DNA of 64,000 nucleotides from Sphingomonas rosea. Lineage in GTDB: Bacteria > Pseudomonadota > Alphaproteobacteria > Sphingomonadales > Sphingomonadaceae. Under the pieces are notes generated by a model. The model saw only the letters and a list, made by a program, of their open reading frames with translations. It did no database searches and was not told the DNA's origin. This document shows, one piece after another, positions 54,082 through 63,420 of this stretch. The stretch is from the NCBI RefSeq assembly GCF_039538065.1, contig NZ_BAABBR010000001.1, positions 1,836,501-1,900,500 of the forward strand, read 5' to 3'. Made by a program: the position numbers and the translations under genes. Within the stretch, counting starts at the first letter, position 1. The number at the start of each line of letters is the position of its first letter.

Positions 54082-54780
54082 TCAGTTCTTCCAACCGCCC
54101 TCGACGAGCCTGGCTTCACCGGCGGGGTCGAGCGGATCGCCGGCGATGCGAGCATCGATCAGCGCGCCGAGCGCGGGGTCGGGGCCCGCCGCCATGCGAT
54201 AATCGCCGCGGCCACTCTGCCCCGCGACCAGCCCTTCGATCGCCCAGTCGCCGCCCTTGCGGCAGGCAAGGCCGCTCTGCGCCCCGCTGGAGAAGGATCG
54301 GCAATAGCGGCCGCTTTCGTCCTTGAAGGTGAGCCCGATGCGGACGCCGGATTGCTCGCCCGCGCTGGCGAGCTGGGTGTCGAGCGCGTGGTCGAGCGTC
54401 CCGGCGGCGGCGAGGCGGCCGTCCCGGGTCTCGAAGCTCCCGCTCCCGCCGCGCGGCATGGCGACACCCAGCGTGAGGCCGAGCGCGAGGCTGGCCGCCA
54501 TGGCGAGGCCGGTGACGGTCCAGCGCCGCGTCTTGCGCGCACGGGCGGCGGCGAAGTCGATGACGTCGGCCGAGGGTGTCGCGGCTGCGCGAAGCGCGTC
54601 GGGAACGGGCGCGTCAACGATGGGCGCGAAGGCGGCGCTAAGGCGCTGCCCGAGCGCGCGATGCTCGGCGGCGAAGGCCGACAGGTCGGGATCGGCGGCG
54701 ACCTTGGCGGCCATCGCGCTTGCCTGCGGTTCGGCCAGCTCACCATCGAGCCAGGCATAGAAATCGGGGTCGTCGGTCAT
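54082..54780 (-). CDS. Putative anti-sigma factor
   Basis: A 232-residue inner-membrane protein with a cytosolic N-terminal anti-sigma-like domain (DDPDFYAWLDGELAEPQA), one membrane segment (about residues 87-108, WTVTGLAMAASLALGLTLGVA) and a periplasmic C-terminus with two cysteines. No HxxxCxxC zinc motif is seen, so it is a zinc-free type. Its start overlaps the upstream sigma factor stop by 4 nt (ATGA), the standard sigma/anti-sigma coupling. The signal it senses is unknown; a divergent secreted protease is nearby. Confidence 0.83.
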   Translation of the reverse strand: MTDDPDFYAWLDGELAEPQASAMAAKVAADPDLSAFAAEHRALGQRLSAAFAPIVDAPVPDALRAAATPSADVIDFAAARARKTRRWTVTGLAMAASLALGLTLGVAMPRGGSGSFETRDGRLAAAGTLDHALDTQLASAGEQSGVRIGLTFKDESGRYCRSFSSGAQSGLACRKGGDWAIEGLVAGQSGRGDYRMAAGPDPALGALIDARIAGDPLDPAGEARLVEGGWKN

Positions 54781-55283
54781 TGGTCAGCTCCTCCGCCAAG
54801 CGAGGCGAGCAAGGCAGTGCGGCCGCGTACGAGGCGGCTCGAAACGGTTCCGATCGGCAGGCCGAGCAATTCGGCCGTCTCGCGATAGCCGAGACCCTCG
54901 ATCATGATCAGCGAGACCACTTCGCGCTGTTCGTCGGGAAGCGCGCTCATGGCGCTCATGACGGTGGCGAGTTCGGCCGAACGCTCGATCGCCGCCGCTC
55001 CGTCGAAGCCGACCTGTTCGCCAGCTTCGGGCGGCGCTTCCCAGGCGGCCTTGCGCTGACGACTGCGGCCCTCGTCGATCCACAGGTTGCGGGTGATCCG
55101 GAACAGCCAGGAATCGAGCCGCGTCCCCGGCGTGAACTGGTCGCGGCTTCTGAGCGCACGCTCGACCGCCTGCGCGGCAAGGTCGTCCGCGTCCGCCGGA
55201 TTGCGCGAGAGGGAAAAGGCGAAGCGCCGCAGCCGCGGCAGCATCGAACCCAGCGCGTCGGCAAATTCGTCCCGTTTTGTCAT
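54777..55283 (-). CDS. ECF RNA polymerase sigma factor
   Basis: A 168-residue ECF sigma factor. Region 2 (NPADADDLAAQAVERALRSR, then TRLDSWLFRITRNLWIDEGR) and region 4 (ALPDEQREVVSLIMIEGLGY, GLPIGTVSSRLVRGR) are complete, with no extra domains. The ATG at 55283 has a GGAG site; upstream in-frame codons overlap the divergent protease start. Overlaps the anti-sigma gene. It probably drives its own operon and the divergent gene. Confidence 0.95.
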   Translation of the reverse strand: MTKRDEFADALGSMLPRLRRFAFSLSRNPADADDLAAQAVERALRSRDQFTPGTRLDSWLFRITRNLWIDEGRSRQRKAAWEAPPEAGEQVGFDGAAAIERSAELATVMSAMSALPDEQREVVSLIMIEGLGYRETAELLGLPIGTVSSRLVRGRTALLASLGGGADQ

Positions 55284-55298
55284 TCTGCTCCATCGGGG

Positions 55299-55328
55299 GA
55301 TGAAACGACGCTGGCCTGCCGTTTCATC
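55299..55328. promoter_or_regulatory. 9-bp inverted repeat between sigma factor and protease genes
   Basis: GATGAAACG (55299-55307) and CGTTTCATC (55320-55328) form a perfect palindrome with a 12-nt spacer in the divergent intergenic region. TGAAAC is the -35 element of several ECF groups (known from B. subtilis sigma W/X/M), and reading either way it is followed by CGTT. The spacing is short for a promoter, so a dimeric regulator site is as likely. Confidence 0.5.
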
Positions 55329-55359
55329 CGCGACGCCGAACTGATTAAGGTAGCCTCGA

Positions 55360-56703
55360 ATGTCCAGACGCTCATCCGCCCTTGCCGCCCTGCTCATGGC
55401 CGGCGCCGCGCTTGCCGCGGGCACCGCCGCGCGGGCGCAATTGCTGCCCTCGCTTCCGGTGGGTGTACCGTCGCTGCCGCTGCCGGGCGCGACGCGCGGG
55501 CTGCCGGTGGTGGGCGACCTCCTGTCGGGGATCAGCCAAAGCGAGCAGCAGGCGGCGATCGCGCCCAGCCTCGACCGGCTTGGTGTCGCCCCGGCGATCG
55601 GCGGGCTGGCCGAAAGCTCGCTCGCCGAATTGCGGCGGCTTCGACTGGGCGAGCTGGTCCGCACCAACCGCGAGACCCTCGAGATGGGGCAGGGCGGGGC
55701 GCCCGTCCGCCGCGGGGTGCTGATTGCGATCGATCCCGACGCCGAGGACCTCGCCCGTGCGGCGCGGCTCGGATACCGGGTCGAGGCGCGCGAGGATCTC
55801 GGTGGGCTGACGAGCGTCACCCTGCGCCTGCCGCGCGGGATTTCGGTGAAGGAAGGCGTCAAGCAATTGGCCAAGGCCGCACCGGGAATGACCCTCGACG
55901 CCGACCCGATCTACGAGCCTGCCGGCGGCGCGCTGCTGCCGATCGCGGGCGCGGTCTTGGCCGGTGCCTCGCCGCCACCGGTGCCCGCAGGCAAGGTCAT
56001 CGTGATGATCGATGGCGGGGTGGCGGCGCACCCCAGTCTCGCCCGCGCCCGCCTCGTGCAGCAGGGCTTTGCCGGCGCGGCCAAGCCGACCGGGCACGGC
56101 ACGGCGGTGGCCTCGCTGCTCGTCGGGCAGGACGGGCAGTTCCGCGGCGCGGCGGGCGGCGCGACGCTCTATGTCGCCGACGTCTATGGCGGCAGCCCTG
56201 CGGCGGGCAGCGCGAGCGCGATCGTCCGGGCGCTTGCATGGGCGGCGTCCAAGAACCCCGATGCGATAAGCATCAGCCTGGTCGGGCCGAGCAGCATCCT
56301 CCTCCAGCGCGCGGTCGCGATCCTGGCCGCCCGCGGCATCCGGATGGTTGCGGCGGTCGGCAACGACGGCCCCGCCGCTCCGATCCAGTATCCGGCGGCC
56401 TATCCCGCCGTGACGGCGGTCACGGCCGTCGACGCGCGCGACCGGGCCTTGCCCGAAGCCGGCCGGGCGGCGCGGCTGGATTTTGCGGCGCCGGGTGCGG
56501 ACATGGCGGCGGCGCTCCCCGGCCGGGGCTATGCCAAGGTGCGGGGCACGAGCTTCGCGACACCGCTGGTCGCCGCGCGGCTGGCCGCGACCGGCTCGGC
56601 GCAGGCGTTGGAGCGCGAGGTCGCGCAGGGGCGCGGCAAGGTCGGGCGCGGGATCGTCTGCCGGACCTGCCGCACCGACCCGAAAGTTGTCGGAGCGAAA
56701 TAA
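55360..56703 (+). CDS. Exported S8 (subtilisin-like) serine protease
   Basis: A 447-residue secreted protease. Signal peptide MSRRSSALAALLMAGAALAA..ARA, a propeptide-like region to about residue 200, then the S8 domain with catalytic D218 (VMIDGGV), H246 (TGHGTAVA), N335 (AVGNDGPA) and S398 (GTSFATPL). The C-terminal CRTCR is a small Cys-rich end. It is divergent from an ECF sigma/anti-sigma operon with a palindrome between them, so it may be part of that regulon or process the anti-sigma factor (inference). Confidence 0.9.
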   Translation: MSRRSSALAALLMAGAALAAGTAARAQLLPSLPVGVPSLPLPGATRGLPVVGDLLSGISQSEQQAAIAPSLDRLGVAPAIGGLAESSLAELRRLRLGELVRTNRETLEMGQGGAPVRRGVLIAIDPDAEDLARAARLGYRVEAREDLGGLTSVTLRLPRGISVKEGVKQLAKAAPGMTLDADPIYEPAGGALLPIAGAVLAGASPPPVPAGKVIVMIDGGVAAHPSLARARLVQQGFAGAAKPTGHGTAVASLLVGQDGQFRGAAGGATLYVADVYGGSPAAGSASAIVRALAWAASKNPDAISISLVGPSSILLQRAVAILAARGIRMVAAVGNDGPAAPIQYPAAYPAVTAVTAVDARDRALPEAGRAARLDFAAPGADMAAALPGRGYAKVRGTSFATPLVAARLAATGSAQALEREVAQGRGKVGRGIVCRTCRTDPKVVGAK

Positions 56704-56803
56704 AATCGCCGCGCCGGGATGAAGCTTGGAAGCGGTGTCGTTCTCCTGATGCAAGCTCCCCGTGGCTGCACGAAATTCGCAAACGACACGAAAGGTTTGT
56801 CAC

Positions 56804-57472
56804 ATGGTTCGCTTCACGCTCGCACTCGCCCTCCTCGCCGGTACCGCGGCGGCGCCCGCTTCGGCCCAGCTGCTCGGCAATCTCGGCGGCTCGGTCGGCG
56901 GCGTCGTCAACGGCACGCTCAACGGCAGCAATTCGCTCGGCGGCAGCCTGGGCGGCGCGCTTGGCGGTACCGGCTCGCTGAACGGGACGCTGAGCGGCGT
57001 CACCGGGTCGATCACCAACAGCGTCACCAGCAGCGTTAGCGGCGCGGGCTCGGTGACCTCGAGCCGCTCGATCGACACGCGCAGCGGCTCGGCCAGCGGT
57101 GACGTCGGTCTCGCGGGCTCGCTCGCGGGTGCCGCCGAAGGCGCGCTTAATGCCGCGGGCGGTGGCCAGTCGGGCGGTCTCGCCGGCTCGCTCGCCGGTA
57201 GCGCCTCGGGCGAGAAGAGCGCCGGCTTCGGCGTCCAGGCGCTTGGCACCGATGCGGTCCGCTCGGTCGCGGGGAGCGCGGCCGGGACGGCGCGCGGCCA
57301 GGTCGACGCGATGCGCGGCCAAGTCGCCGAAGCGCGAGGGCAGGCGCAAGGCCAGGCCTCGGGCGCGCTCGGCGGAGCGCTTGGCGCGGCCCGCAACGCC
57401 GGCAGCCTGTCGGCCTCGGGCAACGCCAGCGGCTCGGCCGAAGGAAGCGCTCGCGCTTCGAGGAACCACTAA
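56804..57472 (+). CDS. Secreted Gly/Ser/Ala-rich protein
   Basis: A 222-residue exported protein with signal peptide MVRFTLALALLAGTAAAPASA, cleaved before QLLGN. The mature part is low-complexity: Gly, Ser, Ala and Asn in patterns such as GGSLGGALGG and TNSVTSSVSGAG, with a more helical charged stretch near residue 170-200 (RGQVDAMRGQVAEARGQ). No domain recognised. It lies 100 nt after the protease, possibly in the same regulon. May be a matrix or structural protein. Confidence 0.65.
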   Translation: MVRFTLALALLAGTAAAPASAQLLGNLGGSVGGVVNGTLNGSNSLGGSLGGALGGTGSLNGTLSGVTGSITNSVTSSVSGAGSVTSSRSIDTRSGSASGDVGLAGSLAGAAEGALNAAGGGQSGGLAGSLAGSASGEKSAGFGVQALGTDAVRSVAGSAAGTARGQVDAMRGQVAEARGQAQGQASGALGGALGAARNAGSLSASGNASGSAEGSARASRNH

Positions 57473-57493
57473 GCTCGCACTCCCCCCGTGAGC

Positions 57494-57522
57494 TTGCCGG
57501 CCCTTCCCCCGGGGGCAGGCAA
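57494..57522 (+). terminator. Terminator-like hairpin
   Basis: TTGCCGGCCC (57494-57503) and GGGCAGGCAA (57513-57522) pair at 9 of 10 positions, 22 nt after the Gly-rich gene stop. No T-run follows. Confidence 0.4.
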
Positions 57523-57618
57523 ACAGCAGCGGTCCGCCGATTCCTCCCGGCGGGCCGCTCGCTCGTCTTGCGTCGTGGCGCGCTCTGGGCTTGGCTGCCC
57601 GCAAAGGAGAGCCTCGCC

Positions 57619-58872
57619 GTGCCGATCAGCTTTATCGCCCTTGCCGCCATTGCGGCCGCGCAGCCGCAGGCCGCCACTGCCGATGCCCTGCTGCTGAAGC
57701 CCGCCCGCGTGTTCGATGGCGCCGGCGCCCCGCACGCCGGCTGGCAGGTGCTGATACGCGGCGGCCGGATCGAGGCGGTCGGGCCGGCCCTGTCCGCACC
57801 TGCCGGAAGCCGCGTGATCGAGCTTCCCGGAACGACCCTGATGCCCGGCATGATCGAGGGGCACGGGCATCTGTTCCTGCACCCCTACAACGAAGCCAAA
57901 TGGGACTCGCAGGTGCTGAACGAGCCTCTGGCGCTGCGCACCGCCCGCGCGGTGGTCCATGCCCGGCAGACGCTCGAGGCGGGCTTCACCACCGAGCGCG
58001 ACCTTGGCACCGAAGGCGCGGGCTATGCCGACGTCGGGCTCCGCCAGGCGATCGACGCGGGGATCGTGCCCGGCCCGCATCTCGTCGTCGCGACCAAGGC
58101 GATCGTCGCGCGCGGCGCTTATGGCCCCAAGGGTTTCGAGCCGGGCGTCGAGGTGCCGCAGGGCGCGGAGGAAGCAAGCGGGGTCGACGAAGTGGTCACG
58201 GCCGTGCGCTCGCAGATTGCGGCCGGCGCGGACGTGGTGAAACTCTACGGCGACTATCGCTGGCGCGCGGGCGAGGACAGCCGCCCGACCTTCTCGCTGG
58301 CCGAGCTCAAGGCGGCGGTGGACGCCGCGCATGACGCGGGGCGGCAGGTCGCGATCCACACCTCGACCCCCGAGGGCATGCGCCGGGCGATCGCGGCGGG
58401 AGCGGACACGATCGAGCATGGCTATGGCGGGACCACCGAAATCTTCGCCGCGATGAAGGCGCGCGGCATGACGCTTTGCCCGACGCTGGCGGCGTCCGAC
58501 GCGGTCGCGCGCTACGGGGGCTGGACCGGGACTGAGCCGGCGCCGGCCTCGGTCGCGCTCAGCCGGAAGGCTTTCGCGCTGGCGCTCAAGTCAGGCGTGT
58601 CGATCTGCATGGGCGGCGACGTCGGCGTCTACGCCCATGGCGACAATGCCCGCGAGATGGCGCTGATGGTGGCGAATGGCATGCGCCCGCTCGACGTGCT
58701 CGCCGCCGCGACCTCGGGCAATGCCAAGGCGTTCGGGCTTGCCGATCGCGGCTCGATCAGGCCCGGCCTCCGCGCCGACCTCGTCGCGGTCGAGGGCGAT
58801 CCGAGCACCGACATCGGGGCGATACGGCGTGTCCGGATGGTGATCAAGGACGGCCGGATCGTCCGCGAATAG
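57619..58872 (+). CDS. Exported amidohydrolase-family metal-dependent hydrolase
   Basis: A 417-residue amidohydrolase. GTG start with a good AAAGGAG site and a short signal peptide (PISFIALAAIAAAQPQAATA). Metal ligands visible include HGH in IEGHGHLFLHP, K in VVKLYGDYRW, and the later histidines in VAIHTSTPEG and IEHGYGG; GGDVGVYAHGDN carries the conserved Asp. Similar to imidazolonepropionase/prolidase-type exported enzymes of sphingomonads. Substrate unknown. The stop is one base from the convergent acylase stop. Confidence 0.88.
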   Translation: MPISFIALAAIAAAQPQAATADALLLKPARVFDGAGAPHAGWQVLIRGGRIEAVGPALSAPAGSRVIELPGTTLMPGMIEGHGHLFLHPYNEAKWDSQVLNEPLALRTARAVVHARQTLEAGFTTERDLGTEGAGYADVGLRQAIDAGIVPGPHLVVATKAIVARGAYGPKGFEPGVEVPQGAEEASGVDEVVTAVRSQIAAGADVVKLYGDYRWRAGEDSRPTFSLAELKAAVDAAHDAGRQVAIHTSTPEGMRRAIAAGADTIEHGYGGTTEIFAAMKARGMTLCPTLAASDAVARYGGWTGTEPAPASVALSRKAFALALKSGVSICMGGDVGVYAHGDNAREMALMVANGMRPLDVLAAATSGNAKAFGLADRGSIRPGLRADLVAVEGDPSTDIGAIRRVRMVIKDGRIVRE

Positions 58873-58873
58873 C

Positions 58874-61027
58874 TCAATCCCCCGGGCGGTAGCGCCGCTC
58901 GGTGTGACGGGCGAGGTCGTCGGGGTAGAAGTAGACTGGCCGCAGGTTCCCCGACGCATAGCGCTGCGCCTGGTCGGTGAAGTGCGGCGAGGCGGGATTG
59001 CCGCTTTCTCCGCCCGCGGTGACCGCGACGGCGCGGACGCGTGGCCCGAACTCGACCGCCGCGACGAAGCTGTTGCCGCTCGTCCCGTACCAGCGTTTGG
59101 TGCCGGGCTTGGGGCCCGAACCGACGGAAGCGAGCGACCCCCAGATTCCCGAAGCGAAGGGCAGGGGGATGCTGGGCGATGCATCGCTGAACGGATGGTC
59201 GATCGCGGGCGAGATGCGCTGGAAGCGGTTGATCTCGCCCCACGGCACCTGCCAGCGTCCGAAGTCGCGGGTCAGGCGCGCGGTCGCTTCGGCCAGCGCG
59301 TCGAGCTTCTGCGCGTCGGTGGTGCCGGAGCCTAACCGTGCGAAGAAGCGATTACGCGATTCGTTCGCGAGCGGCGTCATTTTCTTCTGAATCGCCTCGC
59401 CCCAGAACATCGCCAGCGACTGCGCGACGCTGTCCGCGCTCCAGCGATGGTCCCAGCCGCGAAGCAGCGCGATCTGCGCCGCGAGATCGCGTCGGCGAGC
59501 GGCGTCGCGGGGAAGCGCGTCATAGGCTCGGACGAGTTGGGGCATCAGCTCGGCAAAGCCCGGCTGGTTGCGGTCAAAGGCGGCGGCGCGCAGGCCCTCG
59601 AGTGTCCAGCCTCTGGAGCCGGTCAGCAGCTGCTGCGCGTGGATCCCGCGATAATTTTCGCCGTAGAGATCCATGTAACGCGGAAAGCGCCGCGCATCGG
59701 GGCTGGCGCTGCCGGCCGCACGATAGGGCCAGGCATTGGTGTTCTGGACCCAGCCAGTCGCCGGATTGGGCGTGCTCGGGAGCTCGGCGAGCGCATGCGT
59801 TCCGCGCCAGTCGGTGCGCGGATCGCTGCCATCGACCACGCCTGAATAATTGAAGCGGTCGTCGCGGCGGGGGACGAATTGCGGAAGGAGGAACGCGATC
59901 TCGCCCTTGGCTGTGGCCAGCAGCGTGTTGTTCGAGCTGTTGGCCTTGCGCTCCGCGACCGCGAGGAAGGAGGGCAAGTCACTGGCCTTGGTGCGCAGGA
60001 AGCTCTGTTCGAGCGCGGCGACGGGCCGGTCCATCATCGCGAAGGTGATCCAGCGGCCGTTGTCGGCGCGCACGACCGGACCGCGGTGCGTGTGCCAAAT
60101 TCGGAAGGTGCGGCTGGCCAGCGTGCCGTCGGCACTTCGGTAGCGAAGCGTCACATTGCGCTGCTCGAGCGGTCGCCATTCCTTGCCGAAGCGGTAACTG
60201 GGACGCGGCCCCTGCCGGACGTCGAAGGCAAACTCGTCGACGCTGTCGACCCCGCTCGTGGTGTGCATCCAGCCGAATTTCGGGTTGAAACCCTGGTAGA
60301 TGAAGAACTGGCCCCAGGTCGCGGCGCCATAGGCGTTGAGCCCTTCGTCGCTCGTCACCTGCTGCTCGGAGCGAAAGAAGAAGCTGGTGTGCGGGTTGAT
60401 GAGGAGCAGCGCCTTGCCGTCGGCGGTGAGTCTGGGTGCGATGGCGATGCCGTTCGATCCGCGCGGTTCGCCGTCATGCGCCTCAGCCATCGCGGGGGTA
60501 TCGCCCGCGCTGCCATAGAACTGCTCGAGCTTGCTCGGATCGATCCGCTCGATGTCGCCGCCGATGCTGCCTTCGGTGAAGCTCAAGGCCATCCACGGCT
60601 CGAAGCGCGTCAAGACGCGCGGCCTGACCTCGGGATGCCGGGCGAGGTAGAAGTTGAGACCGTCCGCCCAGGCTACCATCAGGCGCCGTAGCCATGGCGG
60701 GCTTTCGGCATAACGCGCCTTGAGGCTGTCCTCGCTGACGTAGAGTCGGGCGCGGAGGTCGCGCCAGATCGCCTTCTCGCCCTCGGCCTCGGCGGTGCGG
60801 CCGAGCGCGGTCAGATAATTGGCCTCGATCCGCGGAAAGTCATCCTCGGCCTGCGCATAGATCATGCCGAACACCGCGTCGGCGTCGGTCCGCCCCCGGA
60901 CATGGGCAATGCCCCAGTCGTCGCGGACGATCGACACGCGCGATGCCTGCGATCGCCAGTTCGCTTCCTCCGGTGCGGCGGCGCTACTGAGGAGGAGAAG
61001 GAGCGGGGCGGCGAGGAGGCGCGTCAT
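58874..61027 (-). CDS. Penicillin acylase family protein
   Basis: A 717-residue exported Ntn-hydrolase with signal peptide MTRLLAAPLLLLLSSAAA. The autoproteolytic site and catalytic nucleophile are S191 in PRGSNGIAIAP, giving an alpha chain of about 170 residues and a beta chain of about 527; SFFFRSEQQVTSDEGLNAYG and FNPKFGWMHTTSGVD-type regions follow as in the family. Enzymes of this kind cleave beta-lactam side chains, acyl-homoserine lactones or other acyl-amides; the substrate here is unknown. The ATG at 61027 is chosen because it begins the signal peptide. Confidence 0.9.
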   Translation of the reverse strand: MTRLLAAPLLLLLSSAAAPEEANWRSQASRVSIVRDDWGIAHVRGRTDADAVFGMIYAQAEDDFPRIEANYLTALGRTAEAEGEKAIWRDLRARLYVSEDSLKARYAESPPWLRRLMVAWADGLNFYLARHPEVRPRVLTRFEPWMALSFTEGSIGGDIERIDPSKLEQFYGSAGDTPAMAEAHDGEPRGSNGIAIAPRLTADGKALLLINPHTSFFFRSEQQVTSDEGLNAYGAATWGQFFIYQGFNPKFGWMHTTSGVDSVDEFAFDVRQGPRPSYRFGKEWRPLEQRNVTLRYRSADGTLASRTFRIWHTHRGPVVRADNGRWITFAMMDRPVAALEQSFLRTKASDLPSFLAVAERKANSSNNTLLATAKGEIAFLLPQFVPRRDDRFNYSGVVDGSDPRTDWRGTHALAELPSTPNPATGWVQNTNAWPYRAAGSASPDARRFPRYMDLYGENYRGIHAQQLLTGSRGWTLEGLRAAAFDRNQPGFAELMPQLVRAYDALPRDAARRRDLAAQIALLRGWDHRWSADSVAQSLAMFWGEAIQKKMTPLANESRNRFFARLGSGTTDAQKLDALAEATARLTRDFGRWQVPWGEINRFQRISPAIDHPFSDASPSIPLPFASGIWGSLASVGSGPKPGTKRWYGTSGNSFVAAVEFGPRVRAVAVTAGGESGNPASPHFTDQAQRYASGNLRPVYFYPDDLARHTERRYRPGD

Positions 61028-61108
61028 GCGCGGATGCTGGCGGTGAAGCCGCGCGACTGCAAGCGTGCCGCCTACGCAACGATCCGATCGAAGCGGGGTT
61101 GTGGCGGG

Positions 61109-62035
61109 GTGGCCGAGCATAGTTCCAGAACAGCGATCATCGCGGCCCTGATCGGGAACCTCGCCATCGCGGTCGTGAAAGGCATCGCCGCGGCAATGAC
61201 CGGCAGTAGCTCGATGCTGAGCGAGGCGGTCCATTCGCTGGTCGACACCGGCAACGAGGTGCTCCTGCTTTACGGCCAACATCGCGCGGCCAAGCCGCCC
61301 GACGACCTTCATCCCTTCGGCCATGGGCGCGAGCTATATTTCTGGTCGTTCGTGGTCGCGCTGCTGATCTTCGCACTCGGCGCAGGCGTGTCGATTTACG
61401 AAGGCATGCTCCACATCGCCAGTCCCGAGCCGATCGAACGGGCGTGGATCAACTTCACCGTGCTCGGCCTCGCCTTCGTCTTCGAAAGCATTTCGTGGTG
61501 GTTCGGCTGGAAGGCGTTCAACGTCGACCGCAAGGGCCGCGGCATCTGGAGCACCTTCAAGGCGAGCAAGGACCCGACCACCTTCATGGTGCTGTTCGAG
61601 GATAGCGCGGCCCTGGTCGGGATCGTTGTCGCGGCGCTCGCGACGGGCCTGTCGCTGTGGCTCGAGACACCATGGCTCGATGGCGCCGGGTCGATCCTCA
61701 TCGGGATATTGCTGGCGGTGGTCGCGGTGCTGCTCGCGCGTGAGAGCAAGGCGCTGCTCATCGGCGAGCGCGCTTCGCCCGAGATCGGCGCGTCGATCCG
61801 CCGCATCGCCGCCGAGGAGGAATGCGTCGCCAAGGTGATCGACGTCACCACTTCGCAATTGTCGCCCGACCAGGTGATCGCCAGCGTCGCCATCGACATC
61901 GAGGACTCGCTTCGCGTTCCCGAGGTCGAGGGGCTGATTGGCCGCCTCGAAGCGCGGATCAAGGCCGAGCATCCCGAGCTGTTCCGGATATTCATCCGGC
62001 CCGAGCCCGCGCCAGACGGAGCGGTCGGACCCTAG
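61109..62035 (+). CDS. Cation diffusion facilitator (CDF) transporter
   Basis: A 308-residue inner-membrane cation:proton antiporter. Six membrane segments with the metal-site helices SEAVHSLVDTGNEVLLLYG and the later VLFEDSAALVGIVVAALATG, HPFGHGRELYFW in the loop, and a cytosolic C-terminal regulatory domain. The GTG at 61109 (VAEHSSRTAIIAAL) is chosen; upstream frame lies over the acylase gene. Likely zinc, iron or manganese export. The final TAG shares CTAG with the convergent efflux gene stop. Confidence 0.9.
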   Translation: MAEHSSRTAIIAALIGNLAIAVVKGIAAAMTGSSSMLSEAVHSLVDTGNEVLLLYGQHRAAKPPDDLHPFGHGRELYFWSFVVALLIFALGAGVSIYEGMLHIASPEPIERAWINFTVLGLAFVFESISWWFGWKAFNVDRKGRGIWSTFKASKDPTTFMVLFEDSAALVGIVVAALATGLSLWLETPWLDGAGSILIGILLAVVAVLLARESKALLIGERASPEIGASIRRIAAEEECVAKVIDVTTSQLSPDQVIASVAIDIEDSLRVPEVEGLIGRLEARIKAEHPELFRIFIRPEPAPDGAVGP

Positions 62036-63420
62036 CGGCCGTCTCCGCCGAGCACCCGGTAAAGCGTGACCGCGTTACGCGCCTGCGCAAGCCGGACGGC
62101 GGTGAGATTGCGCTCGGCGGCATAGGCCGAGCGCTGCGCGTCGAGGGTCGAGAGGAAAGGATCGATCCCCTCGCGGTAGCGGGCCTGGACAAGCGTCAGG
62201 TTCTGGAGCGTCGCCGCGACGTTGCGCTGGTTGGCCGCGACCCGCTCGCCCACGGTGCCCTTGTCGGCGAGTGCGTCGGCGACCTCGCGGAAGGCGGTCT
62301 GGATCGACTGCTCGTAGCTCGCCACCGCCGCGTCGCGCTGGGCTTCGCGCAGCCGCACGGTCGCGCGCCGGATGCCACCCGAGAAGATCGACTGGCGCGC
62401 GTCGGCGGCGGCGGAGAAGGTGAAGGCGCCGCCGCTGAACAGGCCGGTCAGCGTGCTGCTGGCAAGGCCAAGGAGCCCGGTCAGCGAAATGCTCGGGAAC
62501 AGTGCGGCGCGGGCCGCGCCGATCTCGGCATTGGCGGCGCGAAGCTCGAATTCGGACTGGATGATGTCGGGGCGGCGCAGCAGGACCCGGCTGTCGAGCC
62601 CGACCGGGAGCGCCGCGACGCTTGCGGCAGCCTGTTCGAGATTGGCGGGGAGCAGCGAGGGGTCGATCGGTGCGCCGACCAGCAATTGCAGGAGATTGAC
62701 GTCCTGCGCCCGGAGCGCCTTCTGTTGCGCGAGGTCGGCGCGCGCGGTCTCGAGGATCTGCTGCGCCTGGAGGAGATCAGTGCGCGGCGCGATGCCGCCC
62801 TTCAGCCGCGCTTCGGTCAGCGCGCGGGTCCGCTCGGCCGACCGGACGGTGTTCTCGGCGATGAGGAGGAGGCTCGTGTCGGCGGCATAGGTCAGCCAGG
62901 CGTCCGCAATGTCGCCGATGAGCGCGATCCGGACGCCGCGCTCGGCCGCCGTGGTGGCGAGGAGGCGGTTCTGGTCGGCGCGGGTCAGCGACGCGAGGCG
63001 GCCGAACAGGTCGAGCTCGAAGGAGGGAAGCAGGCTCGCCGATCCGCCGACGCGCACCCCGTTGATGTTGCCCTGCGCGTTGCGGCGGGGCGTGACGTCC
63101 ACCCCTGCGGCTGCGTCGAGCTGCGGGAGCTGCGCCCCGCGCGTGATGCCGACTTGCGCCCGCGCGGCGGCGATGTTGGCGGCGGCAATCCGCAGGTCGC
63201 GATTGTTCTGCAGCGCCTGCCCGATCAGCGTCTGCAGCCGCACGTCGCGGAACACGTCGCGGTGGGTGAAGTCGGAGAGAGCCGGAGCCTCGGCACGATA
63301 GGGATCGCCGATCGGGAAGCTGGCGGGGACGGGGGCGGCCGGCCGATTGAGCTGCGGATCGAGCGAGGTGCAGCCGGCGAGGAGCGCGACCATCGTCAGC
63401 GCGGAAATGCTCTTCTTCAC
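62032..63420 (-). CDS. RND efflux outer-membrane lipoprotein (NodT/OprM-like)
   Basis: A 462-residue outer-membrane channel with a lipoprotein signal peptide: lipobox LLAGC with acyl cysteine C17. It has two OEP repeats ([21 protein letters not shown] and [20 protein letters not shown]), typical of TolC-like NodT proteins. It pairs with the RND pump gene upstream on the - strand, overlapping by 4 nt (ATGA). The tripartite pump would expel drugs or metals from the periplasm; a membrane fusion protein presumably lies beyond the window. Confidence 0.92.
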   Translation of the reverse strand: MKKSISALTMVALLAGCTSLDPQLNRPAAPVPASFPIGDPYRAEAPALSDFTHRDVFRDVRLQTLIGQALQNNRDLRIAAANIAAARAQVGITRGAQLPQLDAAAGVDVTPRRNAQGNINGVRVGGSASLLPSFELDLFGRLASLTRADQNRLLATTAAERGVRIALIGDIADAWLTYAADTSLLLIAENTVRSAERTRALTEARLKGGIAPRTDLLQAQQILETARADLAQQKALRAQDVNLLQLLVGAPIDPSLLPANLEQAAASVAALPVGLDSRVLLRRPDIIQSEFELRAANAEIGAARAALFPSISLTGLLGLASSTLTGLFSGGAFTFSAAADARQSIFSGGIRRATVRLREAQRDAAVASYEQSIQTAFREVADALADKGTVGERVAANQRNVAATLQNLTLVQARYREGIDPFLSTLDAQRSAYAAERNLTAVRLAQARNAVTLYRVLGGDGR

